Source: Aestuariirhabdus sp049985285
GTDB lineage: Bacteria; Pseudomonadota; Gammaproteobacteria; Pseudomonadales; Aestuariirhabdaceae
DNA: 64,000 nucleotides
NCBI RefSeq assembly: GCF_049985285.1
Contig: NZ_JBNIEU010000001.1
Location: 682,001 to 746,000 of the forward strand
Direction of reading: 5' to 3'
The translations under genes and the position numbers were made by a program. Shown here in pieces: positions 1 to 6,761 of this stretch; the stretch's first letter is position 1, and each line of letters starts with the position of its first letter. Below the pieces are notes generated by a model. That model was not told the origin of the DNA. It did not search any database and worked only from the letters and a program-made list of their open reading frames with translations.

Positions 1-1132
1 ACACCCATCCGAAGATAGTCAGGGCACCAATCAACTGGCCGCTGAAAGAAGCACCGCTGTTGGTGGCCGGAACAACCATCAGACCAAACAGACCGACGAC
101 GCCGTGAACAGAGATGGCACCGACCGGATCATCGATCTTCAGCTTGTCCAGGGTCAGGATAGAGAACACTACCAACACACCACCGATCGCACCGATCAGG
201 CTGGCCTGGAAGGCCGTTGGCGTAGAGGGCTCAGCAGTAATAGCGACCAGACCAGCGAGGGCGCCGTTCAGTGCCATGGTCAGGTCAGCCTTACCAAACA
301 GCAGGCGGGCAGCAATCAGGGCGGCAACCACACCACCGGCAGCAGCGGCGTTGGTGTTCAGGAACACCATTGCGACAGACGCCGCATTACCCACATCGCC
401 CAGCTTGAGTACGGAACCACCGTTGAAGCCGAACCATCCCATCCACAGGATGAAGGTACCCAGGGTTGCCAGCGGGAGGTTGGCACCGGGGATGGCGTTA
501 ACCTGGCCATTAGGGCCGTACTTACCTTTACGAGCACCCAGCAGCAGCACACCAGCCAGAGCAGCAGCCGCACCGGCCATGTGCACAATACCGGAACCGG
601 CGAAGTCGGAGAAGCCAAGGTCACCCAGGTTGTACATACCGAATACATCGGCACCGCCCCAGGTCCAGGCACCCTCCATGGGGTAGATGAAACCGGTCAT
701 CACCACGGCGAAGATCAGGAAAGACCAAAGCTTCATACGCTCGGCAACCGCACCGGAAACGATGGACATAGCGGTTGCGACGAACACAACCTGGAAGAAG
801 AAGTCGGACGCACCAGCGTAGATAGAACCGCCTTCGAAGCCATCTTCACGGGCAGCAAATTCGCCCATTACCGCATCAACATCGACCGTTTCGATCCCGG
901 ATAGCATCAGGGAGCCGTCGTACATGATGGCGTAGCCGCACACCATATACATGATGCAAGCGATCGCGTAGAGCGCGATGTTTTTAGTGAGAATTTCGGT
1001 GGTGTTCTTTGAACGCACCAGGCCCGCTTCCAGCATGGCAAAACCGGCGGCCATCCACATGACCAAGGCGCCACACACCAGGAAGTAAAAAGTATCCATT
1101 GCATACTGGAGATGATATAGGTTGTTTTCCAC
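1..1132 (-). CDS. amtB: Ammonium transporter AmtB (3' end outside window)
   Basis: Inner-membrane channel of the Amt/Rh family that imports ammonium. The reading frame starts at a GTG at 1132, preceded by AGAGGGG at a 7-nt distance, and runs open to the window edge (377 codons visible; the last helices are missing). Hydrophobic helices alternate throughout. The conserved pore features are visible: an aspartate in SDFAGSG followed by the first pore histidine (GIVHMAG) and the second pore histidine in SVHGVVG. The protein begins almost directly with the first membrane helix, so there is no obvious cleaved leader of the kind seen in E. coli AmtB. It lies 42 nt downstream of glnK on the same strand, the classical glnK-amtB operon in which the PII protein plugs the channel under nitrogen excess. 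Because the frame uses a GTG start, ATG-only gene finding could miss it. Confidence 0.95.
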   Translation of the reverse strand, partial: MENNLYHLQYAMDTFYFLVCGALVMWMAAGFAMLEAGLVRSKNTTEILTKNIALYAIACIMYMVCGYAIMYDGSLMLSGIETVDVDAVMGEFAAREDGFEGGSIYAGASDFFFQVVFVATAMSIVSGAVAERMKLWSFLIFAVVMTGFIYPMEGAWTWGGADVFGMYNLGDLGFSDFAGSGIVHMAGAAAALAGVLLLGARKGKYGPNGQVNAIPGANLPLATLGTFILWMGWFGFNGGSVLKLGDVGNAASVAMVFLNTNAAAAGGVVAALIAARLLFGKADLTMALNGALAGLVAITAEPSTPTAFQASLIGAIGGVLVVFSILTLDKLKIDDPVGAISVHGVVGLFGLMVVPATNSGASFSGQLIGALTIFGWV

Positions 1133-1174
1133 AACAGTTCCCCTCTATTTAGAGTCGTTTGATTCGGTGAGTGA

Positions 1175-1513
1175 TTAAACGGCGTCGGTGCCGGTCTCAC
1201 CGGTACGAATCCGGATGACCTGCTCAACGGTGGTGACAAAGATTTTTCCATCGCCAATCTTGCCGGTATGGGCCGCCTTGCTGATGGCCTCGATCACCTG
1301 ATCGAGCATCTCATCGGGGATAGCGATCTCAAGCTTTACCTTGGGCAGAAAATCAACCACATATTCTGCACCGCGGTAGAGTTCGGTGTGGCCTTTCTGG
1401 CGCCCGAAACCCTTGACTTCAGAGGCGGTTATACCCTGAACACCAATCTCGGAGAGGGCTTCACGCACATCATCGAGCTTGAATGGTTTGACAATTGCTG
1501 ACACTAACTTCAT
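1175..1513 (-). CDS. glnK: PII nitrogen regulatory protein GlnK
   Basis: Trimeric PII signal protein of 112 residues, the normal family length. It senses 2-oxoglutarate and ATP/ADP and controls AmtB and the NtrB/NtrC system. The start MKLVSAIVKPFKLDDV is canonical. The T-loop with the uridylylation tyrosine Y51 (RGAEYVVDF) is intact, and the B-loop (TGKIGDGKIF) and C-terminal RIRTGE segment are present. The ATG is preceded by AGGAGA at good spacing. It is first in the operon with amtB. Upstream lie a sigma-54 promoter and an NtrC-type dyad, so expression is expected under nitrogen limitation. It could equally be named glnB by sequence alone; linkage to amtB makes GlnK the better name. Confidence 0.97.
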   Translation of the reverse strand: MKLVSAIVKPFKLDDVREALSEIGVQGITASEVKGFGRQKGHTELYRGAEYVVDFLPKVKLEIAIPDEMLDQVIEAISKAAHTGKIGDGKIFVTTVEQVIRIRTGETGTDAV

Positions 1514-1593
1514 GTAGAATCTCCTGGTTCGTTTTCGGGGCCGGCCGGTGGCTCTGAGTCCCGCGCTTATACTCTGGTCTTCCTGACCGGGTT

Positions 1594-1636
1594 GGCCTTA
1601 GCCATTAACGCTGCATAAACGTTGATGGCTAAGGCC
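1594..1636 (-). other. 17-bp stem-loop in the glnK leader
   Basis: The arms 1594-1610 and 1620-1636 are complementary over 17 bp with a single G-U pair, enclosing a 9-nt loop. On the minus strand the element lies inside the predicted 5' untranslated region of glnK, between the sigma-54 start near 1689 and the ATG at 1513. It is not followed by a T-run in either direction, so it is not a standard intrinsic terminator. Its function is unknown; RNA stability, a protein-binding hairpin or a small-RNA site are possible. Confidence 0.6.
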
Positions 1637-1698
1637 ACGCATCCTCGGGTAACTGCAATTAAGCGATCGGCCTGTGCAATTACGTAGTGCTTGCTCTT

Positions 1699-1714
1699 TG
1701 CACCAGCTATGCCA
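1699..1714 (-). promoter_or_regulatory. Sigma-54 (RpoN) promoter of glnK-amtB
   Basis: Read on the minus strand, the site is TGGCATAGCTGGTGCA, with the invariant GG and GC exactly 10 nt apart and good agreement with TGGCAC-N5-TTGCA. The expected transcription start is near 1689, about 175 nt before the glnK ATG. Location, orientation and the upstream NtrC-type dyad all fit. Confidence 0.8.
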
Positions 1715-1806
1715 GATTGAGATTTATTATAAATTTCAATAAGTTATTGGCTTTTCAGAGAAGCAGGGAATTTCCTAACGCACCACAAAGCACCGTTTTT
1801 GGCCGA

Positions 1807-1823
1807 TGCACCCTAACAGTGCA
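1807..1823 (-). promoter_or_regulatory. NtrC-type activator binding site
   Basis: TGCAC-N7-GTGCA is a perfect dyad with the same half-sites and spacing as classical NtrC sites. It sits about 110 bp upstream of the sigma-54 promoter, a usual enhancer distance. Additional half-sites (GCACCA near 1779 and TTGGTGCA near 1890) flank it and may form a second, weaker site. Confidence 0.75.
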
Positions 1824-2010
1824 CCAAGAGAGAGCAGTCTCGATTGTTCCCGTCAGCAAGCACCAGCAATGACCATTTCTGTTTCCCCATTGGTGCACTC
1901 CCACCCCGATAGAGGCTGGCTCCGCCGTTAAGAAGACACGAGGAGTAGGGGCGTGGAGATTCGCCTGTGCTAGAATGGCGCTTCTTTCAGGTTCAGCAGA
2001 TTGCAGTCAG

Positions 2011-2277
2011 ATGATCAACAAGATGTTTATTGCCGGCCTCAGCCGGCAGGCCGCGCAGGTACTCGGCGGCGAAAAATCCCAGTTACACCAGGATGCAGAG
2101 AAAAACCTGCAGCTGTTATTGCAAAGCGCCTTCGGCAAACTCAACCTGGTCAGCCGGGACGAGTTCGATACCCAGGCAGCGGTACTGGCACGCACCCGCG
2201 CACGCCTCGAAGCCCTGGAAGCCCGTTATGAGTCGCTGATCAGCGAACTCGAAAAGCGGGATCAAAGCCCCGACTAA
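2011..2277 (+). CDS. ubiK: Ubiquinone biosynthesis accessory factor UbiK (YqiC/BMFP family)
   Basis: Small protein of 88 residues assisting aerobic ubiquinone synthesis with UbiJ; the family has membrane-fusogenic activity. The start at 2011 (MINKMFIAGLSRQAAQVL) aligns with the usual UbiK N-terminus; longer upstream starts have no family support. The family core NLVSRDEFDTQ is followed by a C-terminal coiled coil rich in Ala, Arg, Leu and Glu (about residues 50-82), which mediates trimerisation. It is divergent from glnK. From memory, Pseudomonas has glnK-amtB, this gene and comM together; here comM lies 8 kb away, so the intervening genes look like an insertion relative to that order. Confidence 0.88.
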   Translation: MINKMFIAGLSRQAAQVLGGEKSQLHQDAEKNLQLLLQSAFGKLNLVSRDEFDTQAAVLARTRARLEALEARYESLISELEKRDQSPD

Positions 2278-2289
2278 AGCGCAGCGGCC

Positions 2290-3159
2290 CTACTCCGGTG
2301 TTTCCAGAAAGCTGACCAGCGCCTGGGCGGCTCGCGAGAGGTAGTGGTTACGCTTCCAGCCGATCCCTATGGGCAACCCTATGGGCGGATCGAAGGGCAG
2401 CGCGCGCAGGTCGGTGTCCTGTTCGAGGATCATCGACAGGCAGGTACTGATGCCCACCCCTTCGCGCACCAGGCGCTTCAGCAGCTCTATCAGGTTGGTT
2501 TCGAAGCGAATATCCAGCGGCTTACGCGCGCTGCGGGAGTAATCACTGAGCGCCTCACGCAAAAAATACCCCTCCCGAAACAGCACCAGCGGCTGATCGG
2601 TCACCTGCTGCAGGGTAACCGTCTGCTGACGCGCCAGGTCGTGGCCTACGGGTACGCAGGCCACGATCTGCTCTTCGATCAGTGCTCGGTAACGAACCTG
2701 CTCATGGGGACGGTCGGTGCGCAGCAGGGCCAGGTCGAGCTCTCCCGCCAGCACCATCTGCTCCAGGGTGGCGGTGCCCGCTTCAAACAGGGTGATGCGC
2801 ACCCCCGGATAACGCTGGGAAAAGGCCAGCAGTCGCTCCGGCAAGTAATAGGAAGCGAGCATCGCCGACACCCCGAGACGAATGACACCCTGCTCCAGCT
2901 CCTTCAGCGCCTGCAACTCGCGCTGGGCGTCGGCCATGAGATCGATCATCTGGCGGGCGTAGCGCAGCAACACCTCGCCGTCTGCGGTGACGGTCATTCG
3001 CCGCTCGGTGCGGTTGATCAACTTTAACCCCACCTCCTGCTCCAGCTTCTGCATCGCCATGCTCAGTGCTGGCTGTGCAATCCCCAGCCGACTCGCGGCC
3101 TGGGTAAAGTTGCCGGTGGTCGCCAGCTCATTGAAATAGCGTAATCGTTTGAGATCCAT
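2290..3159 (-). CDS. gcdR: LysR-family regulator, likely GcdR
   Basis: Transcription factor of 289 residues, the normal LysR length. An N-terminal winged helix-turn-helix (about residues 1-60, including TQAASRLGIAQPALS) is followed by a substrate-binding effector domain. It is divergent from gcdH, from which it is separated by about 115 bp holding a perfect 7-5-7 inverted repeat. In Pseudomonas a LysR gene next to gcdH-gcdG controls them in response to glutarate; the same role is inferred here from context. It overlaps nothing and is convergent with ubiK. Confidence 0.85.
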   Translation of the reverse strand: MDLKRLRYFNELATTGNFTQAASRLGIAQPALSMAMQKLEQEVGLKLINRTERRMTVTADGEVLLRYARQMIDLMADAQRELQALKELEQGVIRLGVSAMLASYYLPERLLAFSQRYPGVRITLFEAGTATLEQMVLAGELDLALLRTDRPHEQVRYRALIEEQIVACVPVGHDLARQQTVTLQQVTDQPLVLFREGYFLREALSDYSRSARKPLDIRFETNLIELLKRLVREGVGISTCLSMILEQDTDLRALPFDPPIGLPIGIGWKRNHYLSRAAQALVSFLETPE

Positions 3160-3182
3160 ACCCGGGGCTCGCCATCAAAATT

Positions 3183-3201
3183 ACTGATAAAAAGTATCAG
3201 T
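3183..3201. promoter_or_regulatory. Inverted repeat in the gcdR-gcdH intergenic region
   Basis: ACTGATA-AAAAG-TATCAGT is a perfect dyad with 7-bp arms, centred in the divergent promoter region. It is the natural candidate for the LysR-type regulator's binding site, although it does not contain a simple T-N11-A core. Confidence 0.55.
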
Positions 3202-3275
3202 GACATATATTGTATTTATTATGAGCCACATCATAGAGTAATGCCCATACCCGTCACCCTGTTTTGGAGAGTTTC

Positions 3276-4457
3276 ATGAGTCAGTCACGCACCGCCTTCC
3301 AGTGGCAAGATCCCTTCGACATCGATGCCCAGCTCAGCGAAGAGGAGCGCATGGTGCGCGACAGCGCCCGCGACTACTGCCAACAGCAGCTGATGCCGAG
3401 AGTGCTGGAGGCTAACCGCCACGAGCAGTTCGACCCGGCTATTATGCGCGAACTCGGCGAACTGGGTCTGCTGGGCGCAACCCTGCCCGAAGCCTATGGC
3501 TGCGCCAACGTCAGCTACGTCTGCTACGGGCTGGTCGCCCGCGAAGTCGAACGCGTCGATAGCGGTTACCGCTCGGCGATGAGCGTGCAATCGTCACTGG
3601 TGATGCACCCGATCTATGCCTACGGTAGCGAAGCGCAGCGCCAGAAGTACCTGCCCAAGCTGGCCAGCGGCGAGTGGATCGGCTGCTTCGGCCTCACCGA
3701 ACCCGACTCCGGTTCCGACCCTGCCAGCATGCGCACCCGTGCCGAAAGAGTCGACGGCGGCTACCGACTGATCGGCAACAAAATGTGGATCACTAACAGC
3801 CCCGTCGCTGACGTATTCGTGGTGTGGGCCAAACTCGACGGCGAGATTCGCGGCTTTATCCTCGAGAAGGGAATGGAGGGTCTGTCGGCACCCAAGATTG
3901 AGGGCAAGTTCAGCCTGCGCGCCTCGATTACCGGCGAGATTGTGATGGACAACGTGGTCGTTGGGGAGGAGCAGTTGCTACCCAATGTCAGCGGCCTTAA
4001 GGGCCCCTTCGGCTGTCTTAACAAGGCACGCTACGGCATCGCCTGGGGTTCCCTGGGCGCCGCCGAATTTTGCTGGCACGCCGCGCGCCAGTATTGCCTC
4101 GATCGCAAACAGTTCGGTCGCCCGCTGGCGGCAACCCAGCTCATTCAACTCAAGTTGGCCAATATGCAGACCGAGATATCCCTCGGCCTGCAGGGTTGCC
4201 TGCGGATGGGCCAGATGATGGATCAGGACGCGTGCCCGGTAGAGTTGATCTCGCTGCTCAAGCGTAACAACTGTGGCAAGTCATTGGATATCGCCCGTAT
4301 GGCGCGTGACATGCATGGCGGCAATGGCATCAGCGACGAGTTTCACGTCATCCGCCATGTGATGAATCTGGAGGCGGTTAACACCTACGAAGGCACCCAC
4401 GATGTGCACGCGCTGATTCTGGGGCGGGCCCAGACTGGCTTGCAGGCGTTCGGCTAA
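3276..4457 (+). CDS. gcdH: Glutaryl-CoA dehydrogenase
   Basis: FAD-dependent acyl-CoA dehydrogenase (393 residues) that oxidises and decarboxylates glutaryl-CoA to crotonyl-CoA in lysine, hydroxylysine and glutarate degradation. The catalytic glutamate is E372 in TYEGTHDVHALILGRA, the form typical of glutaryl-CoA dehydrogenases. The YRSAMSVQSSLVMHPI and FGLTEPDSGSDP segments also match this subfamily. The ATG at 3276 has GGAGAG 5-6 nt upstream; a TTG 12 nt earlier is less likely. The stop codon overlaps the next start by one base (TAATG), so translation with the CoA-transferase gene is probably coupled. Confidence 0.95.
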   Translation: MSQSRTAFQWQDPFDIDAQLSEEERMVRDSARDYCQQQLMPRVLEANRHEQFDPAIMRELGELGLLGATLPEAYGCANVSYVCYGLVAREVERVDSGYRSAMSVQSSLVMHPIYAYGSEAQRQKYLPKLASGEWIGCFGLTEPDSGSDPASMRTRAERVDGGYRLIGNKMWITNSPVADVFVVWAKLDGEIRGFILEKGMEGLSAPKIEGKFSLRASITGEIVMDNVVVGEEQLLPNVSGLKGPFGCLNKARYGIAWGSLGAAEFCWHAARQYCLDRKQFGRPLAATQLIQLKLANMQTEISLGLQGCLRMGQMMDQDACPVELISLLKRNNCGKSLDIARMARDMHGGNGISDEFHVIRHVMNLEAVNTYEGTHDVHALILGRAQTGLQAFG

Positions 4458-5671
4458 TGAAGGGCGCACTCAGCGGTATCCGCGTACTCGATCTCAGCCG
4501 CATCCTGGCGGGCCCTTGGGCCACCCAGATGCTGGCAGATTTCGGCGCCGAGGTGATCAAGATCGAACGCCCCGGCTGCGGTGACGACACCCGCAGCTGG
4601 GGGCCACCCTATATCAAGGACAGCGCCGGCAACGACACCGAGGACGCCGCCTATTTCCACGCCACTAACCGTGGTAAGCGTTCCGTGGCCGTGGATATCA
4701 CCCAGCCCGAGGGTCAGGCGATCATCCGCGAGCTGGCCAAAAAATGCGATGTTGTGGTGGAGAACTTCAAGGTAGACGGGCTGGCCAAGTATGGCCTCGA
4801 CTACGCCTCCCTGAGCGCAATCAACCCGGCGCTGGTCTACTGCTCCATCACCGGCTTCGGCCAGACAGGGCCGTACCGGGCCCGGGCCGGTTACGATTTT
4901 ATGATCCAGGCGATGGGAGGGTTGATGAGCGTAACCGGCGAGAGCGACGGCATGCCGATGAAAACCGGTGTTGCCCTGGCCGATGTGATGACCGGCCTCT
5001 ATGCCTGCAATGCCATTCAGGCGGCGCTGATTCACCGCATGCAAACCGGCGCAGGACAGCATATCGACCTCTCCTTGCTGGACGTTCAGGTGGCGACGCT
5101 GGCCAACCAGGGCATGAACTACCTGGCCAGCGGCAAGGCTCCGGGCCGGCTCGGCAATGCACACCCCAATATTGTCCCCTATCAGGCGTTCGCGACCGCC
5201 GATGGCCATATTATTCTGGCGGTGGGCAATGACTCGCAGTTCATCAAGTTCTGCGCGATCGCCGGGTGCAACGAATTAGCCGGCAACCCTCTCTACAGTA
5301 GCAACCGGGAGCGGGTTAAACATCGCGATCAATTGGTGCCGATTATCACCCAACTGATGCAACAGCACAGCAGCGACTGGTGGCTACAGGCGTTGTCCGA
5401 CCAGGGGGTTCCCTGCGGTCCCATCAATACCCTCGACCAGGTATTTGACGATCCCCAGGTGCAACACCGGGAGATGCAGCTGGAGCTGCCACGATCACAA
5501 GGGGGTAGCGCGCCGAGTATCGCCAACCCGATTAAATTTTCCTCCACTCCCATCGAGTATCAGGGTGCGGCCCCCGGTCTTGGCCAGGACTCCCGCACGC
5601 TGCTGCAAGCGTTACTGCAGTTACCCGATGACAACTGGGACGAACTCAAAGCCAACGGGGTGCTGGAATAA
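4457..5671 (+). CDS. gcdG: Class III CoA-transferase (CaiB/BaiF family), probable succinyl-CoA:glutarate CoA-transferase
   Basis: Protein of 404 residues starting GIRVLDLSRILAGPWATQML, a textbook CaiB/BaiF N-terminus. The catalytic aspartate is in the segment GVALADVMTGLYA (about residue 175). Such enzymes move CoA between carboxylates through an aspartyl-CoA anhydride. Its 1-nt overlap with gcdH and the divergent LysR gene match gcdG, which activates glutarate to glutaryl-CoA. The exact CoA donor and acceptor are inferred from context rather than sequence. Confidence 0.9.
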   Translation: MKGALSGIRVLDLSRILAGPWATQMLADFGAEVIKIERPGCGDDTRSWGPPYIKDSAGNDTEDAAYFHATNRGKRSVAVDITQPEGQAIIRELAKKCDVVVENFKVDGLAKYGLDYASLSAINPALVYCSITGFGQTGPYRARAGYDFMIQAMGGLMSVTGESDGMPMKTGVALADVMTGLYACNAIQAALIHRMQTGAGQHIDLSLLDVQVATLANQGMNYLASGKAPGRLGNAHPNIVPYQAFATADGHIILAVGNDSQFIKFCAIAGCNELAGNPLYSSNRERVKHRDQLVPIITQLMQQHSSDWWLQALSDQGVPCGPINTLDQVFDDPQVQHREMQLELPRSQGGSAPSIANPIKFSSTPIEYQGAAPGLGQDSRTLLQALLQLPDDNWDELKANGVLE

Positions 5672-5759
5672 CCCAACCCGCCGCTACAGGCCCATGGCGC
5701 AATGGGCCTGCCTGCCCCGTAACAGGTCTACACTTATCGAAACCTCAGCGGGCACGACG

Positions 5760-6680
5760 ATGACGATTCGCACTCCAGCACCCGTACAGAACATCATCTT
5801 TACCCACACCCCAAGGGTTCCCAGGCTCGTCTTGTGGCTGGGGCTGGGGCTATTAAGCCTGCTGTCGGCTCCCACCCTCATTGCCGATGGCACGCAATCC
5901 GGCACGGCACCGCACCGCCTGGTTCATTTTTCCAGCGCTGGCTCCCCCGCCTATGGCTTCATCGACAATAACACTATCACCCCTCTCGTCGGAGATCTGT
6001 TCAGCGGCGACTACCGAGCGGGCAGCGGCTCACTGGCACTGGAGTCGGTGATTTTGCTGCCCGCGACCACTCCATCGAAGATCATCGCGGTGGGCCTCAA
6101 CTACCGCAGCCATATGTTCTCATCGCGGGGCGACGTGCCACGCCTGTTCTCCAAGCTACCCAGCTCCCTCTCCGGCGATGGTGACCCGATCTGGCTATAC
6201 CCCGACTCCACCAACCTTCACTACGAGGGGGAGCTGGTGGTGATCATCGGCAAAACCGCGCGCAATATCTCCGTTAGCGAAGCACCGGAGTATATTTTTG
6301 GCGTCAGCGCCGGCAACGATGTCACCGACCGTAGCTGGCAGTCATCCGATCTACAGTGGATTCGCGCCAAGGGTGCCGACAGCTTTTCCCCTCTCGCGCC
6401 CTGGATTCTGCGCGGTGCCGACTACAATGACCTGCTGGTTCAAACCCGGGTAAACGGCGAGGTGGTGCAATCGGAAAGCACAAAAAACCTGCTGTTTTCG
6501 GTGGACGAGATTGTCAGCTACGCCAGCCACTACTTCACCCTCAATCCCGGCGATCTGATCTACTCCGGCACGCCGGGATCTACCCGCCGTTTGAGCGCCG
6601 GAGATGTCGTAGAGGTATCGGTGCAGGGCGTCGGCGCGGTCACCAACCGGGTGATCCAACGGCCGCCCAAACCTCAATAG
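5760..6680 (+). CDS. FAH-superfamily protein with N-terminal membrane/signal segment
   Basis: Protein of 306 residues. Residues about 20-43 form a hydrophobic segment (LVLWLGLGLLSLLSAPTL) followed by IADG, which looks like a signal peptide or membrane anchor. The rest is a fumarylacetoacetate hydrolase (FAH) fold: KIIAVGLNYRSH, metal ligands in the HYEGE motif and the later aspartate of GNDVTDR, and GDLIYSGTPGS near the C-terminus. FAH-family hydrolases and decarboxylases are normally cytoplasmic, so an exported version is unusual. It follows gcdG by about 90 nt on the same strand and may be cotranscribed. The substrate is unknown. The start was chosen so that the hydrophobic segment sits near the N-terminus; an in-frame ATG at 5694 is an alternative. 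Confidence 0.8.
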   Translation: MTIRTPAPVQNIIFTHTPRVPRLVLWLGLGLLSLLSAPTLIADGTQSGTAPHRLVHFSSAGSPAYGFIDNNTITPLVGDLFSGDYRAGSGSLALESVILLPATTPSKIIAVGLNYRSHMFSSRGDVPRLFSKLPSSLSGDGDPIWLYPDSTNLHYEGELVVIIGKTARNISVSEAPEYIFGVSAGNDVTDRSWQSSDLQWIRAKGADSFSPLAPWILRGADYNDLLVQTRVNGEVVQSESTKNLLFSVDEIVSYASHYFTLNPGDLIYSGTPGSTRRLSAGDVVEVSVQGVGAVTNRVIQRPPKPQ

Positions 6681-6761
6681 ACCAGCTCACCTGCCGCACA
6701 ACCTGACCCTCACTACCAGAGGGAGCAGCGCTGGCTGGTGCCTGCTGACCCGCAGATGGCA

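Noticed and set aside
104..904. Long plus-strand open frame over amtB
   Set aside because: It is the complement shadow of the ammonium transporter, which is clearly coding on the minus strand.
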